A stretch of 64,000 bases of DNA from Rhodoferax lacus (GCF_003415675.1 NZ_QFZK01000002.1:248001-312000); one strand, 5' to 3'; counted from the first letter of the stretch, positions 18,335 through 28,020 are shown. Notes: generated from the letters alone by a model not told the origin. Program-made: numbers and translations.

Positions 18335-18595
18335 ATGCAAGCCGTCAAGATGTACACCACTGCCGTCTGCCCTTACTGCGTGCAGGCCAAACGCCTGCTG
18401 CTGTCCCGGGGCGTGGCGCAGATCGAGGAAGTGCGGGTGGATGCCCAGCCGCAAGAGCGCATGAAGATGATGGAACTGACCGGCCGGCGCACCGTACCGC
18501 AAATCTTTATCGGCGAAACCCATGTCGGCGGTTGCGACGACCTGATGGCTTTGGACGCCAAGGGCGGCCTGCTGCCACTGCTGAACGCGGGCTGA
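18335..18595 (+). CDS. grxC: Glutaredoxin 3
   Basis: An 86-residue class I dithiol glutaredoxin with the CPYC active site at residues 12-15, the conserved TVPQIFIG (cis-Pro) segment and GGCDDLMAL glutathione-binding end. It reduces protein disulfides and mixed disulfides in the cytosol. It sits 24 bp after the rhodanese gene, the usual order in betaproteobacteria before secB, and is followed by a strong terminator. Confidence 0.96.
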   Translation: MQAVKMYTTAVCPYCVQAKRLLLSRGVAQIEEVRVDAQPQERMKMMELTGRRTVPQIFIGETHVGGCDDLMALDAKGGLLPLLNAG

Positions 18596-18624
18596 CATAA
18601 TTCTCGCCAATAATCCCTGATCCC

Positions 18625-18658
18625 AGCCCGCCAGGAACAGCCTGGCGGGCTTTGTTTT
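18625..18658 (+). terminator. Intrinsic terminator between grxC and secB
   Basis: A perfect 11-bp stem (AGCCCGCCAGG at 18625-18635 with CCTGGCGGGCT at 18641-18651) with loop AACAG is followed by TTGTTTT. It separates the rhodanese-grxC unit from secB, which starts 19 bp later, so secB either relies on read-through or has a promoter inside this short gap. Confidence 0.88.
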
Positions 18659-18677
18659 ACTTAGAAAGAGTTTTTTC

Positions 18678-19133
18678 ATGGCCGATCAAGATCCCGTTTT
18701 CCAGATCCAGCGCGTTTACCTCAAAGAGGCATCGCTGGAGCAGCCCAATTCGCCGGCCATCTTGCTGGAGCAGGAACAACCTTCGGTGGACATCCAGTTG
18801 GGCGTGGAAGCCACTCCCGTTGCCGAAGGCATTTACGAAGTGGCGGTGACCGCCACCGTGCATACCAAGATCAAAGAGCGGACCGTGTTTCTGGTGGAAG
18901 CCAAGCAGGCCGGTATTTTTGAAATCCGCAACCTGGAAGAAGAGCAGTTGGGTCAGATCATGGGCATTGCCTGCCCGCAAATCGTCTATCCCTACCTGCG
19001 CGGCAATGTGGCCGACCTGATCCAGCGCGCAGGCTTCCCGCCCGTGCACCTGTCGGAAATCAACTTCCAGGCCATGTACGAGCAGCAGCGCAGCGAAGCC
19101 GCTGCCGCACCTGCGGGCACATTACCCCAGTAA
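18678..19133 (+). CDS. secB: Protein-export chaperone SecB
   Basis: Tetrameric cytosolic chaperone that keeps pre-secretory proteins unfolded and passes them to SecA. At 151 residues it matches the family, with the N-terminal [19 protein letters not shown], the [20 protein letters not shown] strand region, the [20 protein letters not shown] segment and the C-terminal [18 protein letters not shown]. An AGAAAGAG stretch precedes the ATG. It is followed by gpsA, the standard neighbour. Confidence 0.97.
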   Translation: MADQDPVFQIQRVYLKEASLEQPNSPAILLEQEQPSVDIQLGVEATPVAEGIYEVAVTATVHTKIKERTVFLVEAKQAGIFEIRNLEEEQLGQIMGIACPQIVYPYLRGNVADLIQRAGFPPVHLSEINFQAMYEQQRSEAAAAPAGTLPQ

Positions 19134-19190
19134 GCCGATGCGCAGGCAGGCCTGTGCCTGCCGGCTGCTGTCGATTGCTTTGGACCTGCC

Positions 19191-20210
19191 ATGAAAATTC
19201 TTGTACTCGGCGCCGGCGCCTGGGGTACGGCCTTGGCCATCAGCGCGGCCCAAACTGCCAGTCACCACCAGGTTACGCTGTGGGCGCGTGATGCGGCCCA
19301 GGCCGCTGCCATGCAGGCCAGCCGCAGCAATGCGCGTTACCTGCCGGGCATTGCCCTGCCTGACGGGCTGCAGATTGCCGGTGGCAGCCTGGAGTCTGTG
19401 ACCCATGGCCTGGGGCCCAAGGACCTGCTGGTCGTGGCTACACCCATGGCCGGGCTGCGCGCCATGCTGACCCGGCTGCGCGACAGCGCGGTGCCGGTGG
19501 TCTGGCTGTGCAAGGGCTTTGAGGCCGAACGCGACGACAGCTTTGGTCTGCTGGGCCACGAGGTGCAGGCGCAGGTGGCGCCCGCCCTGCTGGCGGGTGT
19601 GCTCAGTGGCCCCAGCTTTGCGCAGGAAGTGGCTCTTGGCAAACCGACGGCGCTGGTGGCTGCCAGCAGCCACGCGCCGGTGCGCGACGCCATGGTCCAG
19701 GCATTCCACAGCCGCAGCTTGCGCGTTTATGCCAACGACGATGTGGTGGGCGTGGAGGTAGGCGGTGCCGTGAAGAACGTGCTGGCCATTGCCACAGGCC
19801 TGTGTGACGGCCTGCAACTGGGCCTGAACGCCCGTGCTGCACTGATCACCCGTGGCCTGTCTGAAATCACCCGCTTGGGGCTGGCACTCGGTGCCAAGGC
19901 TGAGACCTTCATGGGATTGAGCGGCCTGGGCGACCTGGTGCTGACTGCCACTGGAGACCTGTCACGCAACCGGCGTGTGGGCATGGCGCTGGCCCAGGGC
20001 AAGACCCTGCAGCAGGCGGTGGACGAGCTGGGCCATGTGGCCGAGGGCGTGTACTGCGCCCACACGGTGCTGCAGCGCGCACGGCAGCTGGATGTGGATA
20101 TGCCCATTACCGAGTGTGTGGTCGAGCTGCTGGTGGGCCGCATCCGCCCCGATCAGGCCGTGGCCCAACTGATGGGGCGCGAGCCGGGCACCGAAGTGCC
20201 GCTGGCCTGA
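19191..20210 (+). CDS. gpsA: Glycerol-3-phosphate dehydrogenase [NAD(P)+]
   Basis: Reduces dihydroxyacetone phosphate to sn-glycerol 3-phosphate for phospholipid synthesis. The 339-residue protein shows the Rossmann loop [12 protein letters not shown] at residues 4-15, the [17 protein letters not shown] segment, the catalytic-lysine region [20 protein letters not shown] and the [10 protein letters not shown] and [16 protein letters not shown] signatures. It ends 41 bp before the convergent cyanophycin synthetase gene. Confidence 0.97.
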   Translation: MKILVLGAGAWGTALAISAAQTASHHQVTLWARDAAQAAAMQASRSNARYLPGIALPDGLQIAGGSLESVTHGLGPKDLLVVATPMAGLRAMLTRLRDSAVPVVWLCKGFEAERDDSFGLLGHEVQAQVAPALLAGVLSGPSFAQEVALGKPTALVAASSHAPVRDAMVQAFHSRSLRVYANDDVVGVEVGGAVKNVLAIATGLCDGLQLGLNARAALITRGLSEITRLGLALGAKAETFMGLSGLGDLVLTATGDLSRNRRVGMALAQGKTLQQAVDELGHVAEGVYCAHTVLQRARQLDVDMPITECVVELLVGRIRPDQAVAQLMGREPGTEVPLA

Positions 20211-20251
20211 GCCTCACGTGACCCACACGCAGTGGGCGAACGTAGGGGCTC

Positions 20252-22822
20252 TTAGCTTGCTGCTACCTTGGCTGCGATGTGCGCCAGGGCTTCCTGCACC
20301 TGGTCCACCAAAATCAGGCACAGCTCGCCCTCTTTCAGTTTGTCCATGGCCGTGTCGATGGCCAGGAACTCACCAAAGATTTCCGAGGATTCGGTGGTGC
20401 GCTTGGCGCCCTTGAGGCCTTCGCGCAGCAGGGCAATCACTTCGCCATCCTTGCGCCCGCGCTGGCACTGGTCTTCAAACAGCACCACCTCGTCAAAGGC
20501 CTCGCCCAGGATTTCGGTTTGCTGGCGGATGTCCTGGTCGCGCCGGTCACCGGCACCGCTGATGACCACGCTGCGGCGGGTGGCCGGTATGGCCTGTACC
20601 GCCTGCACCAGCGCCGCCATGGCGTCGGGGTTGTGGCCGTAGTCGGCAATCACGGTGGCGCCCCGGTACTTGAACAGGTTGAAGCGCCCGGCGGCGTTGT
20701 CGTTGTCGTTGGAGAAGCTGGCCAGGCCCGCCTCGATCGTGGCCCAGTCCAGCTTCAGGGCCCAGACGGCGGCCACCGAGGCCATCACGTTTTCGACCTG
20801 GAAGCCAATGCTGCCGCCCAGGGTGACGGGCACTTTGCTCAAGGGAATGTGGTGCTTGAAATCTCCCTTGGCAGCCACCAGGTTGCCTTCTTCCACAAAG
20901 ACCACAGCGTGGCCTTGCGCACGGTGCGTGGCCATCACCGGGTGGTGCCGGTCCTGGGCGAAGAAGGTCACAGCACCCCGGGTCTTGGCCGCCATGGAGG
21001 CCACATTCGGGTCAGCCGCATTGAGCACGGCCACGCCGTGCTTGGAGACGTTTTGCACGATCACGCGCTTGAGCACCGCCAGGTCCTGCACCGTGGTGAT
21101 GTAGTTCAGGCCCAGGTGGTCACCGCTGCCCACGTTGGTGACTACGGCCACATCGCAGCGGTCGAAGGCCAAGCCCTCGCGCAGCACGCCGCCGCGCGCG
21201 GTTTCCAGCACAGCCGCGTCCACATCCGGGTGCAGCAGCACGCTGCGTGCGCTCTTGGGGCCGCTGCAGTCGCCGGTGTCTATGCACTGGCCGTCCACGT
21301 AGACGCCGTCGGTATTGGTCATGCCCACGCGCATGCCGTTGGCCTTGAGCAGGTGCGAGATCAGCCGCACCGTGGTGGTCTTGCCGTTGGTGCCGGTCAC
21401 GGCCACCAGGGGGATGCGCCCGGTCTGGCCGTTCTTGAACAGCATGGAAATAATCGCCTCGCCCACCGGGCGGCCCTTGCCAAAGGAGGGCGCCAGGTGC
21501 ATGCGCAAGCCGGGGGCGGCGTTCACTTCCACCATGCCGCCGCCTTGCTCTTCCAGGGGCCGCAGAATGCTGTCGCTCACCACGTCCACACCGCAGATGT
21601 CCAGGCCCACCATGTGGGCGGCGGCCACTGCACGCGCGGCCACGTCGGGGTGCACATCGTCAGTCACGTCGGTGGCTGAGCCGCCGGTGGAGAGGTTGGC
21701 GTTGTTGCGCAGGTTGACGCGCTGGCCCTTGAGTGGTACCGACTCGGCACTGAAGCCCTGGTTGGCCAGGCACTCTTTGGCGATGTCATCAAAGCGGATT
21801 TTGGTGAGCGACGTGGAGTGGCCGGAGCCACGGCGCGGGTCCTTGTTGACCTGCTCCACCAGTTGCGCAATGCTGCTCACGCCATCGCCAACGACCTTGG
21901 GCGGGTCGCGCCGGGCCGCAGCCACCAGCTTGTCGCCCACCACCAGCAGGCGGAAATCGTTGCCGGGCATGTAGCGCTCCACCAGGATGTCGTCGCGGAA
22001 AGTGGCAGCCACCGCATAGGCTTTGCGCAAAGCCTCTTCGCTGGTGATGTTCACCGTCACGCCCTTGCCCTGGTTGCCGTCCAGCGGCTTGACCACGACC
22101 GGCAGGCCAATTTCCTGTGCGGCCTTCCAGGCGTCATCGGCGTCGCTGACGGCGCGACCGGCAGGCACCGGCACACCGGCTGCGGCCAGCAGGCGCTTGG
22201 TGAGCTGCTTGTCCTGCGCAATGGCCTCGGAAATGGCGCTGGTGGAATCAATCTCGGCGGCCTGGATGCGGCGCTGCTGGCTGCCCCAGCCAAAGCGCAC
22301 CATGCTGCCTTCGGTCATGCGGCTGAACGGTATGCCGCGGGCTACGGCCGCGTCCACGATGCAGCCGGTGCTGGGCCCCAGGCGCACGTCTTCGTCCAGA
22401 TCGCGCAGTTCGGTGAGGGCCGCAGCCAGATCAAACGGTGTGTCATTCAGGGCCGCTTCGCACACGGCCTGTGCCATTTCCATCGCCTTGCGGCCCACGG
22501 CTTCTTCGCTGTACTCCACCACCACCTGGTAGACGTTGGCGTCCAGCGTGGGCATGGTGCAACTGAAGGTAACCGGGCAGCCGGCCTGGGCCTGCAGCCC
22601 GAGGGCCACGGCTTCGAGCACATGGGCCATGGCAATGGTGTCCTTGTGGCCGGTGGGCTGCAGCGCACCGAGTTCCGGAAAGCGCTCGCGCAAGCGTGCT
22701 TCAAAGGCCGGCAGGTGCGCAATCGAATCTTCGGGTGGCAGGCAGGACACAATGGACTGAATGGCCGTGTGGTGGCTCCAGAGATTGGGGCCGCGCAGGG
22801 CGCGAATACGGGTGACTTCCAT
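20252..22822 (-). CDS. cphA: Cyanophycin synthetase, complete two-ligase type (CphA1)
   Basis: ATP-dependent polymerase making the storage polymer multi-L-arginyl-poly-L-aspartate. The 856-residue protein has an N-terminal domain (about 1-165), an ATP-grasp glutathione-synthetase-like domain (about 165-480; VVVKPLDGNQGKGVTVNI, DPRRGSGHSTSL and EVNAAPGLRMHLAP) that adds Asp to the backbone, and a Mur-ligase-like domain (about 490-856) with an intact P-loop TGTNGKTTT and the late DYGHNPDAMAALVQAV motif, which adds Arg to the side chain. It lies 7 bp downstream of a shorter paralogue on the same strand. No cyanophycinase or isoaspartyl dipeptidase gene is in the window. Confidence 0.96.
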   Translation of the reverse strand: MEVTRIRALRGPNLWSHHTAIQSIVSCLPPEDSIAHLPAFEARLRERFPELGALQPTGHKDTIAMAHVLEAVALGLQAQAGCPVTFSCTMPTLDANVYQVVVEYSEEAVGRKAMEMAQAVCEAALNDTPFDLAAALTELRDLDEDVRLGPSTGCIVDAAVARGIPFSRMTEGSMVRFGWGSQQRRIQAAEIDSTSAISEAIAQDKQLTKRLLAAAGVPVPAGRAVSDADDAWKAAQEIGLPVVVKPLDGNQGKGVTVNITSEEALRKAYAVAATFRDDILVERYMPGNDFRLLVVGDKLVAAARRDPPKVVGDGVSSIAQLVEQVNKDPRRGSGHSTSLTKIRFDDIAKECLANQGFSAESVPLKGQRVNLRNNANLSTGGSATDVTDDVHPDVAARAVAAAHMVGLDICGVDVVSDSILRPLEEQGGGMVEVNAAPGLRMHLAPSFGKGRPVGEAIISMLFKNGQTGRIPLVAVTGTNGKTTTVRLISHLLKANGMRVGMTNTDGVYVDGQCIDTGDCSGPKSARSVLLHPDVDAAVLETARGGVLREGLAFDRCDVAVVTNVGSGDHLGLNYITTVQDLAVLKRVIVQNVSKHGVAVLNAADPNVASMAAKTRGAVTFFAQDRHHPVMATHRAQGHAVVFVEEGNLVAAKGDFKHHIPLSKVPVTLGGSIGFQVENVMASVAAVWALKLDWATIEAGLASFSNDNDNAAGRFNLFKYRGATVIADYGHNPDAMAALVQAVQAIPATRRSVVISGAGDRRDQDIRQQTEILGEAFDEVVLFEDQCQRGRKDGEVIALLREGLKGAKRTTESSEIFGEFLAIDTAMDKLKEGELCLILVDQVQEALAHIAAKVAAS

Positions 22823-22829
22823 GGCGTGC

Positions 22830-25007
22830 TCAGTAAGGGGTTTTCTTGGGGGCGGACTCGAAGGTGCGCAGGCCGGCGCCTATCAGCTCCACCGGAATGT
22901 CCAGGGCCCAGGCAGCGGCCACTGCGGCCATCACCATTTCCGGTTTGGAGGCCTTGGCGGGCTTGAGGGTGGAGAGCGACAGGCTGGCGGCCAGTTGCGC
23001 ACCCTGGGCCAGCACAATGCTGTCGCCCTGCAGCACCACCACGCGCTCACCGGCTTCGCGGTGGGCGGCGACAGCCGCGTTGTCGGCTTGCAGGCTGTAA
23101 AAAATCACTTTGCCGTCACACAGTTCGGCCATCTCCACGGCCTGGTGGTCATCGGCATTGAGGACCGCCGTACCACTGGGCAGCACCACATCCACCTGGG
23201 TGCGCGCCACCTTGTAGGTCTGCTCGTCGTCCAGGATGTCGAAGTGCTTGAGGCCCTCCGTCCAGGCCACGTCGGTCACCACGCCCACGGTGCATTTGTC
23301 ATAGGCCAGGCCCTCGCCCAAAATCATGCTGCCGGAGTTTTCGAACACGGCCGCCTGCACCGAGCGGTTGATCAGCACGCGCTGACCGGCTTCCCAGTGG
23401 GCGCAATCGGCGGCGTCAATCTGGCGCCCGTCCAGGTACAGGCCTTCGCTGCAGGCCAGGCCCACATGCCTGCCGCTGATGTGCACCAGCCAGGCCACCA
23501 GGCGCGCAATGCGGCCGGTGTTCTGGGTGCCGGTGATGCCGACGATGGGGATGCGCCCGTCATGGCCTGCGCTGAACAGGTGGTCAATGATGGCGCGACC
23601 CACTGGCTGGCCAGTGCCGTTGGAGGGTTTGATGTGGGCCAGGAGCCCGGGGCTGGCATTCACCTCGATCACACAGGCGCGCTGGCTGCTCAGGGGCTTG
23701 GTAATGTCTTCCATCACCATGTCCACACCGGCAATGTCCAGGCCCACCACGCGCGCGGCCAGGGCGGCAGCGGCGGCAATGCTGGGGTGCACCTGGTCGG
23801 TGACGTCGAACTTGACGTTGCCGTTGCGCTGGATGAGCACGCGCTCGCCGTCCTGCGGAATGGATTCGGGCGTGAGGCCTGCGCGTTCGAGCTCCAGCAT
23901 GATCTCGCCGCTCTTGCTGGGCATCAGTGCGTTGAGCGGTGAGTCTTCGCCGGAGCCGCGGCGTGGGTCGATGTTGATTTGCAGATCGGTCAGCTGGTCA
24001 ATGTTGTGCACGGCATCGCCCGTGACCCACAGGGTCTCACCGGCTGCAGCAGCCACCATTTTCTTGCCCACCACCAGCAGGCGGTGTTCATTGCCGGGGA
24101 TGTACTTCTCCACAATGACCGCGCTGCCATTGCCCTTGCGAAAGGCCAGCTCGAAGGCCGCATGGACTTCCTTCTCGGTTTTCAGGTCCAGCGAAACCCC
24201 ACGGCCGTGGTTGCCGTCATAGGGCTTGAGCACCACTGGCACGCCGATCTCCTGGGCCGCTTCCCAGGCAGCATCGGCGCTGCGCACCAGTTCGCCCTCG
24301 GGCACGGGCACGCCGCAGGCCTTGAGCAGGGACTTGGTCAGGTCTTTGTCGCTGGCGATCTCTTCGGCAATGGCCGAGGTCTGGTCGGTCTCGGCCGTCC
24401 AGATGCGGCGCTGTGCCATGCCGTAGCCCAGTTGCACCAGGTTGCCGCTGGTCAGGCGGATGTTGGGAATGCGCCTGGCCGTGGCGGCATCCACAATGTG
24501 CGCGGTGCTGGGCCCCAGGCACAGGTCATCGACCATTTCCTGCAGGTCAGCCACGGTTTTGGCCATGTCGAAGGGCGTGTCCTGAATGGCTGAGAGCAGC
24601 AGGGCGCGGCCCGCCTCCAGCGCGGCGCGGCCCACGTCTTCATGGCGGGTGCGAAAGGCGATCTTGTAGACGCCGGGCTTGGAGGTGCTGCGGGCCTTGC
24701 CAAAGCCGGTGCGCATGCCTGCCAGGTTTTGCATCTCCAGGCACACATGTTCGAGTATGTGTGCGGCCCAGGTGCCTTCCTGCAGGCGCTGCAGAAAGCC
24801 GCCCCGTACACCGGGGCTGCATTCGTGCTCGATCAGGCCGGGCAGCAGGGTGGTCAGGCGTTCGTAAAAGCCGGGGATGGTGTTGGAGGGATGGTTCTCC
24901 AATTCGCCGATGTCCACCCATGCTTCGATGACCGGACGGTAAGTCCAGATGTTGGGACCGCGTAAGTGGGTAACCCTGAGGATTTCGATATTGATCTTGG
25001 CTTGCAT
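22830..25007 (-). CDS. Cyanophycin synthetase paralogue lacking Mur-ligase catalysis (CphA2-like)
   Basis: A 725-residue paralogue of the neighbouring synthetase. The start at 25007 gives MQAKINIEILRVTHLRGPN, matching the family N-terminus. The ATP-grasp domain is intact (VVLKPYDGNHGRGVSLDL, DPRRGSGEDSPL, EVNASPGLLAHIKPSNG). The Mur-ligase-like domain is degenerate: the P-loop position reads TGTQNTGRIA instead of TGTNGKTTT, the ETARGG and GSGDHLG segments of the full enzyme are replaced by ENSGSM and AWTEGLK, and the protein ends at GLRTFESAPKKTPY, where the full-length enzyme continues for about 150 residues including the DYGHNPD motif. This is the architecture described for cyanobacterial CphA2, which polymerises preformed Asp-Arg dipeptides; that activity here is inference. 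Confidence 0.9.
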   Translation of the reverse strand: MQAKINIEILRVTHLRGPNIWTYRPVIEAWVDIGELENHPSNTIPGFYERLTTLLPGLIEHECSPGVRGGFLQRLQEGTWAAHILEHVCLEMQNLAGMRTGFGKARSTSKPGVYKIAFRTRHEDVGRAALEAGRALLLSAIQDTPFDMAKTVADLQEMVDDLCLGPSTAHIVDAATARRIPNIRLTSGNLVQLGYGMAQRRIWTAETDQTSAIAEEIASDKDLTKSLLKACGVPVPEGELVRSADAAWEAAQEIGVPVVLKPYDGNHGRGVSLDLKTEKEVHAAFELAFRKGNGSAVIVEKYIPGNEHRLLVVGKKMVAAAAGETLWVTGDAVHNIDQLTDLQINIDPRRGSGEDSPLNALMPSKSGEIMLELERAGLTPESIPQDGERVLIQRNGNVKFDVTDQVHPSIAAAAALAARVVGLDIAGVDMVMEDITKPLSSQRACVIEVNASPGLLAHIKPSNGTGQPVGRAIIDHLFSAGHDGRIPIVGITGTQNTGRIARLVAWLVHISGRHVGLACSEGLYLDGRQIDAADCAHWEAGQRVLINRSVQAAVFENSGSMILGEGLAYDKCTVGVVTDVAWTEGLKHFDILDDEQTYKVARTQVDVVLPSGTAVLNADDHQAVEMAELCDGKVIFYSLQADNAAVAAHREAGERVVVLQGDSIVLAQGAQLAASLSLSTLKPAKASKPEMVMAAVAAAWALDIPVELIGAGLRTFESAPKKTPY

Positions 25008-25222
25008 GGGGCTTTGTGGCTTGGGCAGTCCACCGACATGGCGCTGTCCGCGTTGTGTATTCTCGCTCACTGTGGGACTAGGAATTCCGGAGCCAACCGC
25101 AGCGGTATGGCCTGTAAGTCCCGCTTGTGGGTGGTATGGTTAACTTGTCGCTGCTGAAGGGGCTGCAAGATGCGCCAATGGCTGAGCCCTTTGATCCGAA
25201 GAAAACATGAATTTTGCCTGTA

Positions 25223-27529
25223 ATGACCACTGAAACTTCCCTTGTTCGCGCTGTGCCCGGCGAACTCGCCGCAGAACTCACAGCCCCCTGGCGCCACGAA
25301 GTTCAGACACAACTGCATCCCCTTGAAAACGTTCTGGCCGCCCTGGAGGTTGACCTGGACGCGCGCCTTCACTTTGTCAAAGGCCTGCTGCTCATCACCA
25401 CCGAGCGTGTGCTGAGCCGCGAGGCGGGCACCAGCGGCTGGCGGGAGTGGACCTATTCTGCGGGCCTTTCCTTGCAGCACCATGACCACGCCGGTGTCGG
25501 CCATCTGGAGTTGCAGGACGCCACCGGCCTGCTGGCCAGCTGGCGCTTTACCCTGGGACAGAACCTGCACGCCATTCGTGTGGTGGACCAGTTTGGCGCG
25601 CAGTTGGAGAGCGTTGTGTCGGGCAAGCCGCTGGCGCAGGCGTTGAAGAATGTGTGCCCCAGCTGCAAGGCCCCCTTGGAGCCCGACCAGGAGGAGTGCC
25701 CGGTGTGTACCAAGGTGGTCCACACGCCGCCCAGCACCTGGACCCTGTTTCGCCTGTGGCGCTTTGCCAAACCGTACCGCGGCCAGTTGTTCCTGGGCTT
25801 CTTCCTGATGCTGCTGGGCACCGCCGCCAGCCAGGTGCCGCCCTACCTGACCATCCCGCTGGTGGACGAGGTGCTGATCCCTTTCCAGAACGGCCAACAC
25901 ATTGAGCCCAGCACCATCGCCTTGTACCTCTCGGGCCTGCTGGCTTCGGGCATTCTGGCCTGGGGCTTGAGTTGGGCCAAGACCTACATCCTGGCCCTGG
26001 CCTCCGAGCGCATCGCCGCTGATTTGCGCACCACCACCTACGAGCATTTGCTGCGCCTGTCCCTCGAATACTTCGGCGGCAAGCGCACCGGTGATTTGCT
26101 CTCACGCGTGGGCAGCGAGAGCGACCGCATTGCGGTGTACTTGTCCCTGCACCTGACCGACTTTGCCAGCGATGTGGTGATGATCGTGATGACCGCCGTC
26201 ATCCTGTTTTCCATGAACCCGTACCTGGCGCTGATCACCCTGGTGCCCTTGCCCTTCATCGGTTGGATGATCCACTTTGTGCGCTACCGCCTGCGCACCG
26301 GCTTTGAGAAGATTGACCGGGTCTGGGGCGAGGTCACCAACGTGCTGGCCGACACCATCCCCGGCATCCGCGTGGTCAAGGCCTTTGCGCAGGAGCAGCG
26401 CGAGGCCAAACGCTTTCGCGAGGCCAACAAGCACAACCTGATCGTCAACGACCGCATCAACAAGATCTGGTCGCTGTTCTCGCCCAGCGTGTCTCTGCTG
26501 ACCGAGATCGGCCTGCTGGTGGTCTGGGGCTTTGGCATCTGGCAGGTGTCCAAGGGCGACATCACCGTGGGTATGCTGCTGGCGGCCATTGCCTACATCG
26601 GCCGCTTTTACGGGCGGCTGGACTCCATGAGCCGCATCGTGTCGGTGACGCAAAAATCGGCTTCAGCGGCCAAGCGCATCTTTGACATTCTGGACCACGT
26701 ATCCAGCGTGCCCGAACCGGCCAACCCGGTGCATGTGGGCAAGATGGAGGGACGCATCGAGGTGCGCGATGTGGGCTTCCGCTACGGCAACCGCGAGGTG
26801 AACCGCGGCATCACCCTCAACATTGCGCCTGGCGAGATGATTGGTCTGGTGGGCCACAGCGGCTCGGGCAAGAGCACGCTGGTCAACCTGATCTGCCGCT
26901 TCTACGATGTGTCCGAGGGCGCGATTCTGGTGGACGGCGTGGACATCCGCTCGTATGCGATTGCCGACTTCCGCCAGAACATCGGCCTGGTGCTGCAAGA
27001 GCCGTTTTTGTTCTTCGGCACCATTGCCGAGAACATTGCCTATGGCAAGCCGGATGCCACCCGTGAAGAGATCATTGCCTCGGCCCGTGCGGCGCACGCC
27101 CACGAGTTCATATTGCGCCTGCCGCAGGGCTACGACTCCATGGTGGGCGAGCGCGGACAGGGCCTCTCGGGTGGCGAACGACAGCGTATTTCGATCGCAC
27201 GCGCCCTGCTGATCGACCCGCGCATCCTGATCCTGGACGAGGCCACCTCGTCGGTGGACTCCGAGACCGAGAAGGAAATCCAGAAGGCGCTGGAGAACCT
27301 GGTGCAGGGCCGCACCACGATTGCCATCGCCCACCGCCTGTCCACCCTGCACCGCGCCGACCGCCTGGTGGTGCTGGACCGCGGCCGTGTGGTGGAAGAG
27401 GGCACGCACGACGTGCTGATGGCGGCCGAGGGCGCCTACTTCAACCTCTACCAGGCGCAGGCGCGCAACATGGATGTGGACATGGACGCCAGCCGTGGTT
27501 CGGACAATGCAGACAAGGAAGGTGAATGA
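25223..27529 (+). CDS. Cyanophycin-locus ABC exporter (fused permease-ATPase) with N-terminal domain and zinc ribbon
   Basis: A 768-residue half-ABC exporter. Residues 1-145 form a soluble domain without recognised catalytic motifs, followed by a zinc ribbon CPSC...CPVC (about 147-165), six transmembrane helices (about 185-450) and an ATPase domain (about 505-745) with Walker A GHSGSGKST, signature LSGGERQRISI, Walker B ILILDEATS and AIAHRL. It is divergent from the cyanophycin synthetase pair across a 215-bp gap and overlaps the DUF1854 gene downstream. This ABC-DUF1854 pair is known to accompany cyanophycin genes in betaproteobacteria; the substrate is unknown. ATG 25223 is preferred over an in-frame TTG at 25214. 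Confidence 0.92.
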   Translation: MTTETSLVRAVPGELAAELTAPWRHEVQTQLHPLENVLAALEVDLDARLHFVKGLLLITTERVLSREAGTSGWREWTYSAGLSLQHHDHAGVGHLELQDATGLLASWRFTLGQNLHAIRVVDQFGAQLESVVSGKPLAQALKNVCPSCKAPLEPDQEECPVCTKVVHTPPSTWTLFRLWRFAKPYRGQLFLGFFLMLLGTAASQVPPYLTIPLVDEVLIPFQNGQHIEPSTIALYLSGLLASGILAWGLSWAKTYILALASERIAADLRTTTYEHLLRLSLEYFGGKRTGDLLSRVGSESDRIAVYLSLHLTDFASDVVMIVMTAVILFSMNPYLALITLVPLPFIGWMIHFVRYRLRTGFEKIDRVWGEVTNVLADTIPGIRVVKAFAQEQREAKRFREANKHNLIVNDRINKIWSLFSPSVSLLTEIGLLVVWGFGIWQVSKGDITVGMLLAAIAYIGRFYGRLDSMSRIVSVTQKSASAAKRIFDILDHVSSVPEPANPVHVGKMEGRIEVRDVGFRYGNREVNRGITLNIAPGEMIGLVGHSGSGKSTLVNLICRFYDVSEGAILVDGVDIRSYAIADFRQNIGLVLQEPFLFFGTIAENIAYGKPDATREEIIASARAAHAHEFILRLPQGYDSMVGERGQGLSGGERQRISIARALLIDPRILILDEATSSVDSETEKEIQKALENLVQGRTTIAIAHRLSTLHRADRLVVLDRGRVVEEGTHDVLMAAEGAYFNLYQAQARNMDVDMDASRGSDNADKEGE

Positions 27530-28020
27530 TGGCTGCCCCGCAGATTGTGGAACACACGCACTTCACGCTGGAGCGCAATGCCTTTGGCAAGCTGATCCTG
27601 ACGACAGAGAGCGGTGTGCGTTTTGAGGGCGTGGTGCCGGTGCGCGCCTTCCCCATCCAGGCGCCGGAAATCGGCATTTCGCTGGTGAATACCGACAGCG
27701 AAGAAGTGGGATGGGTGGACCGGCTGGCCGATGTGCCCGAGCCCGCGCAAAGCCTGATCCGCCAGGAGTTGGCTGCGCGCGAGTTCATGCCGGTGATTGC
27801 GCAGATTGTGTCGGTCAGCAGCTTTTCTACCCCCTGCACCTGGACCGTAGAGACGGACCGTGGTCGCACCGAGTTTGTGTTGCGCGGTGACGAGGACATA
27901 CGCCGCATTGGCAAAGACAACGCCTTGCTGATTGCCGACACGCATGGTATCCAGTATTTGGTGCGGGACCAGTTTGCCTTGAATACGGGCAGCAAGAAGA
28001 TACTGGACCGGTTCCTTTGA
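27526..28020 (+). CDS. DUF1854 family protein of the cyanophycin locus
   Basis: A 164-residue soluble protein of family DUF1854, with the typical VRFEGVVPVRAFPIQAPE segment, LVNTDSEEVGWVDRL, a helix around SLIRQELAAREFMPVI, and the C-terminal DEDIRRIG...ADTHGIQYLVRD. Its ATG overlaps the ABC exporter stop by 4 bp (ATGA), so both proteins are probably made in step and may form a complex. No catalytic motif is visible. Function is unknown beyond its genetic link to cyanophycin synthetases. Confidence 0.88.
   Translation: MMAAPQIVEHTHFTLERNAFGKLILTTESGVRFEGVVPVRAFPIQAPEIGISLVNTDSEEVGWVDRLADVPEPAQSLIRQELAAREFMPVIAQIVSVSSFSTPCTWTVETDRGRTEFVLRGDEDIRRIGKDNALLIADTHGIQYLVRDQFALNTGSKKILDRFL

Noticed and set aside
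18490-18520. Extra loop-core matches (GTACCGCAAATC in grxC, CCGCAAATC in secB and folE)
   Set aside because: They are explained by conserved codons (Val-Pro-Gln-Ile in grxC) and lack the paired arms and the second 8-nt strand.
20211-20251. A functional copy of the 82-bp repeat after gpsA
   Set aside because: Only a stretch of about 25 nt (CACACGCAGTGGGCGAACGT) resembles it, with mismatches and gaps; too short and diverged to call a copy.
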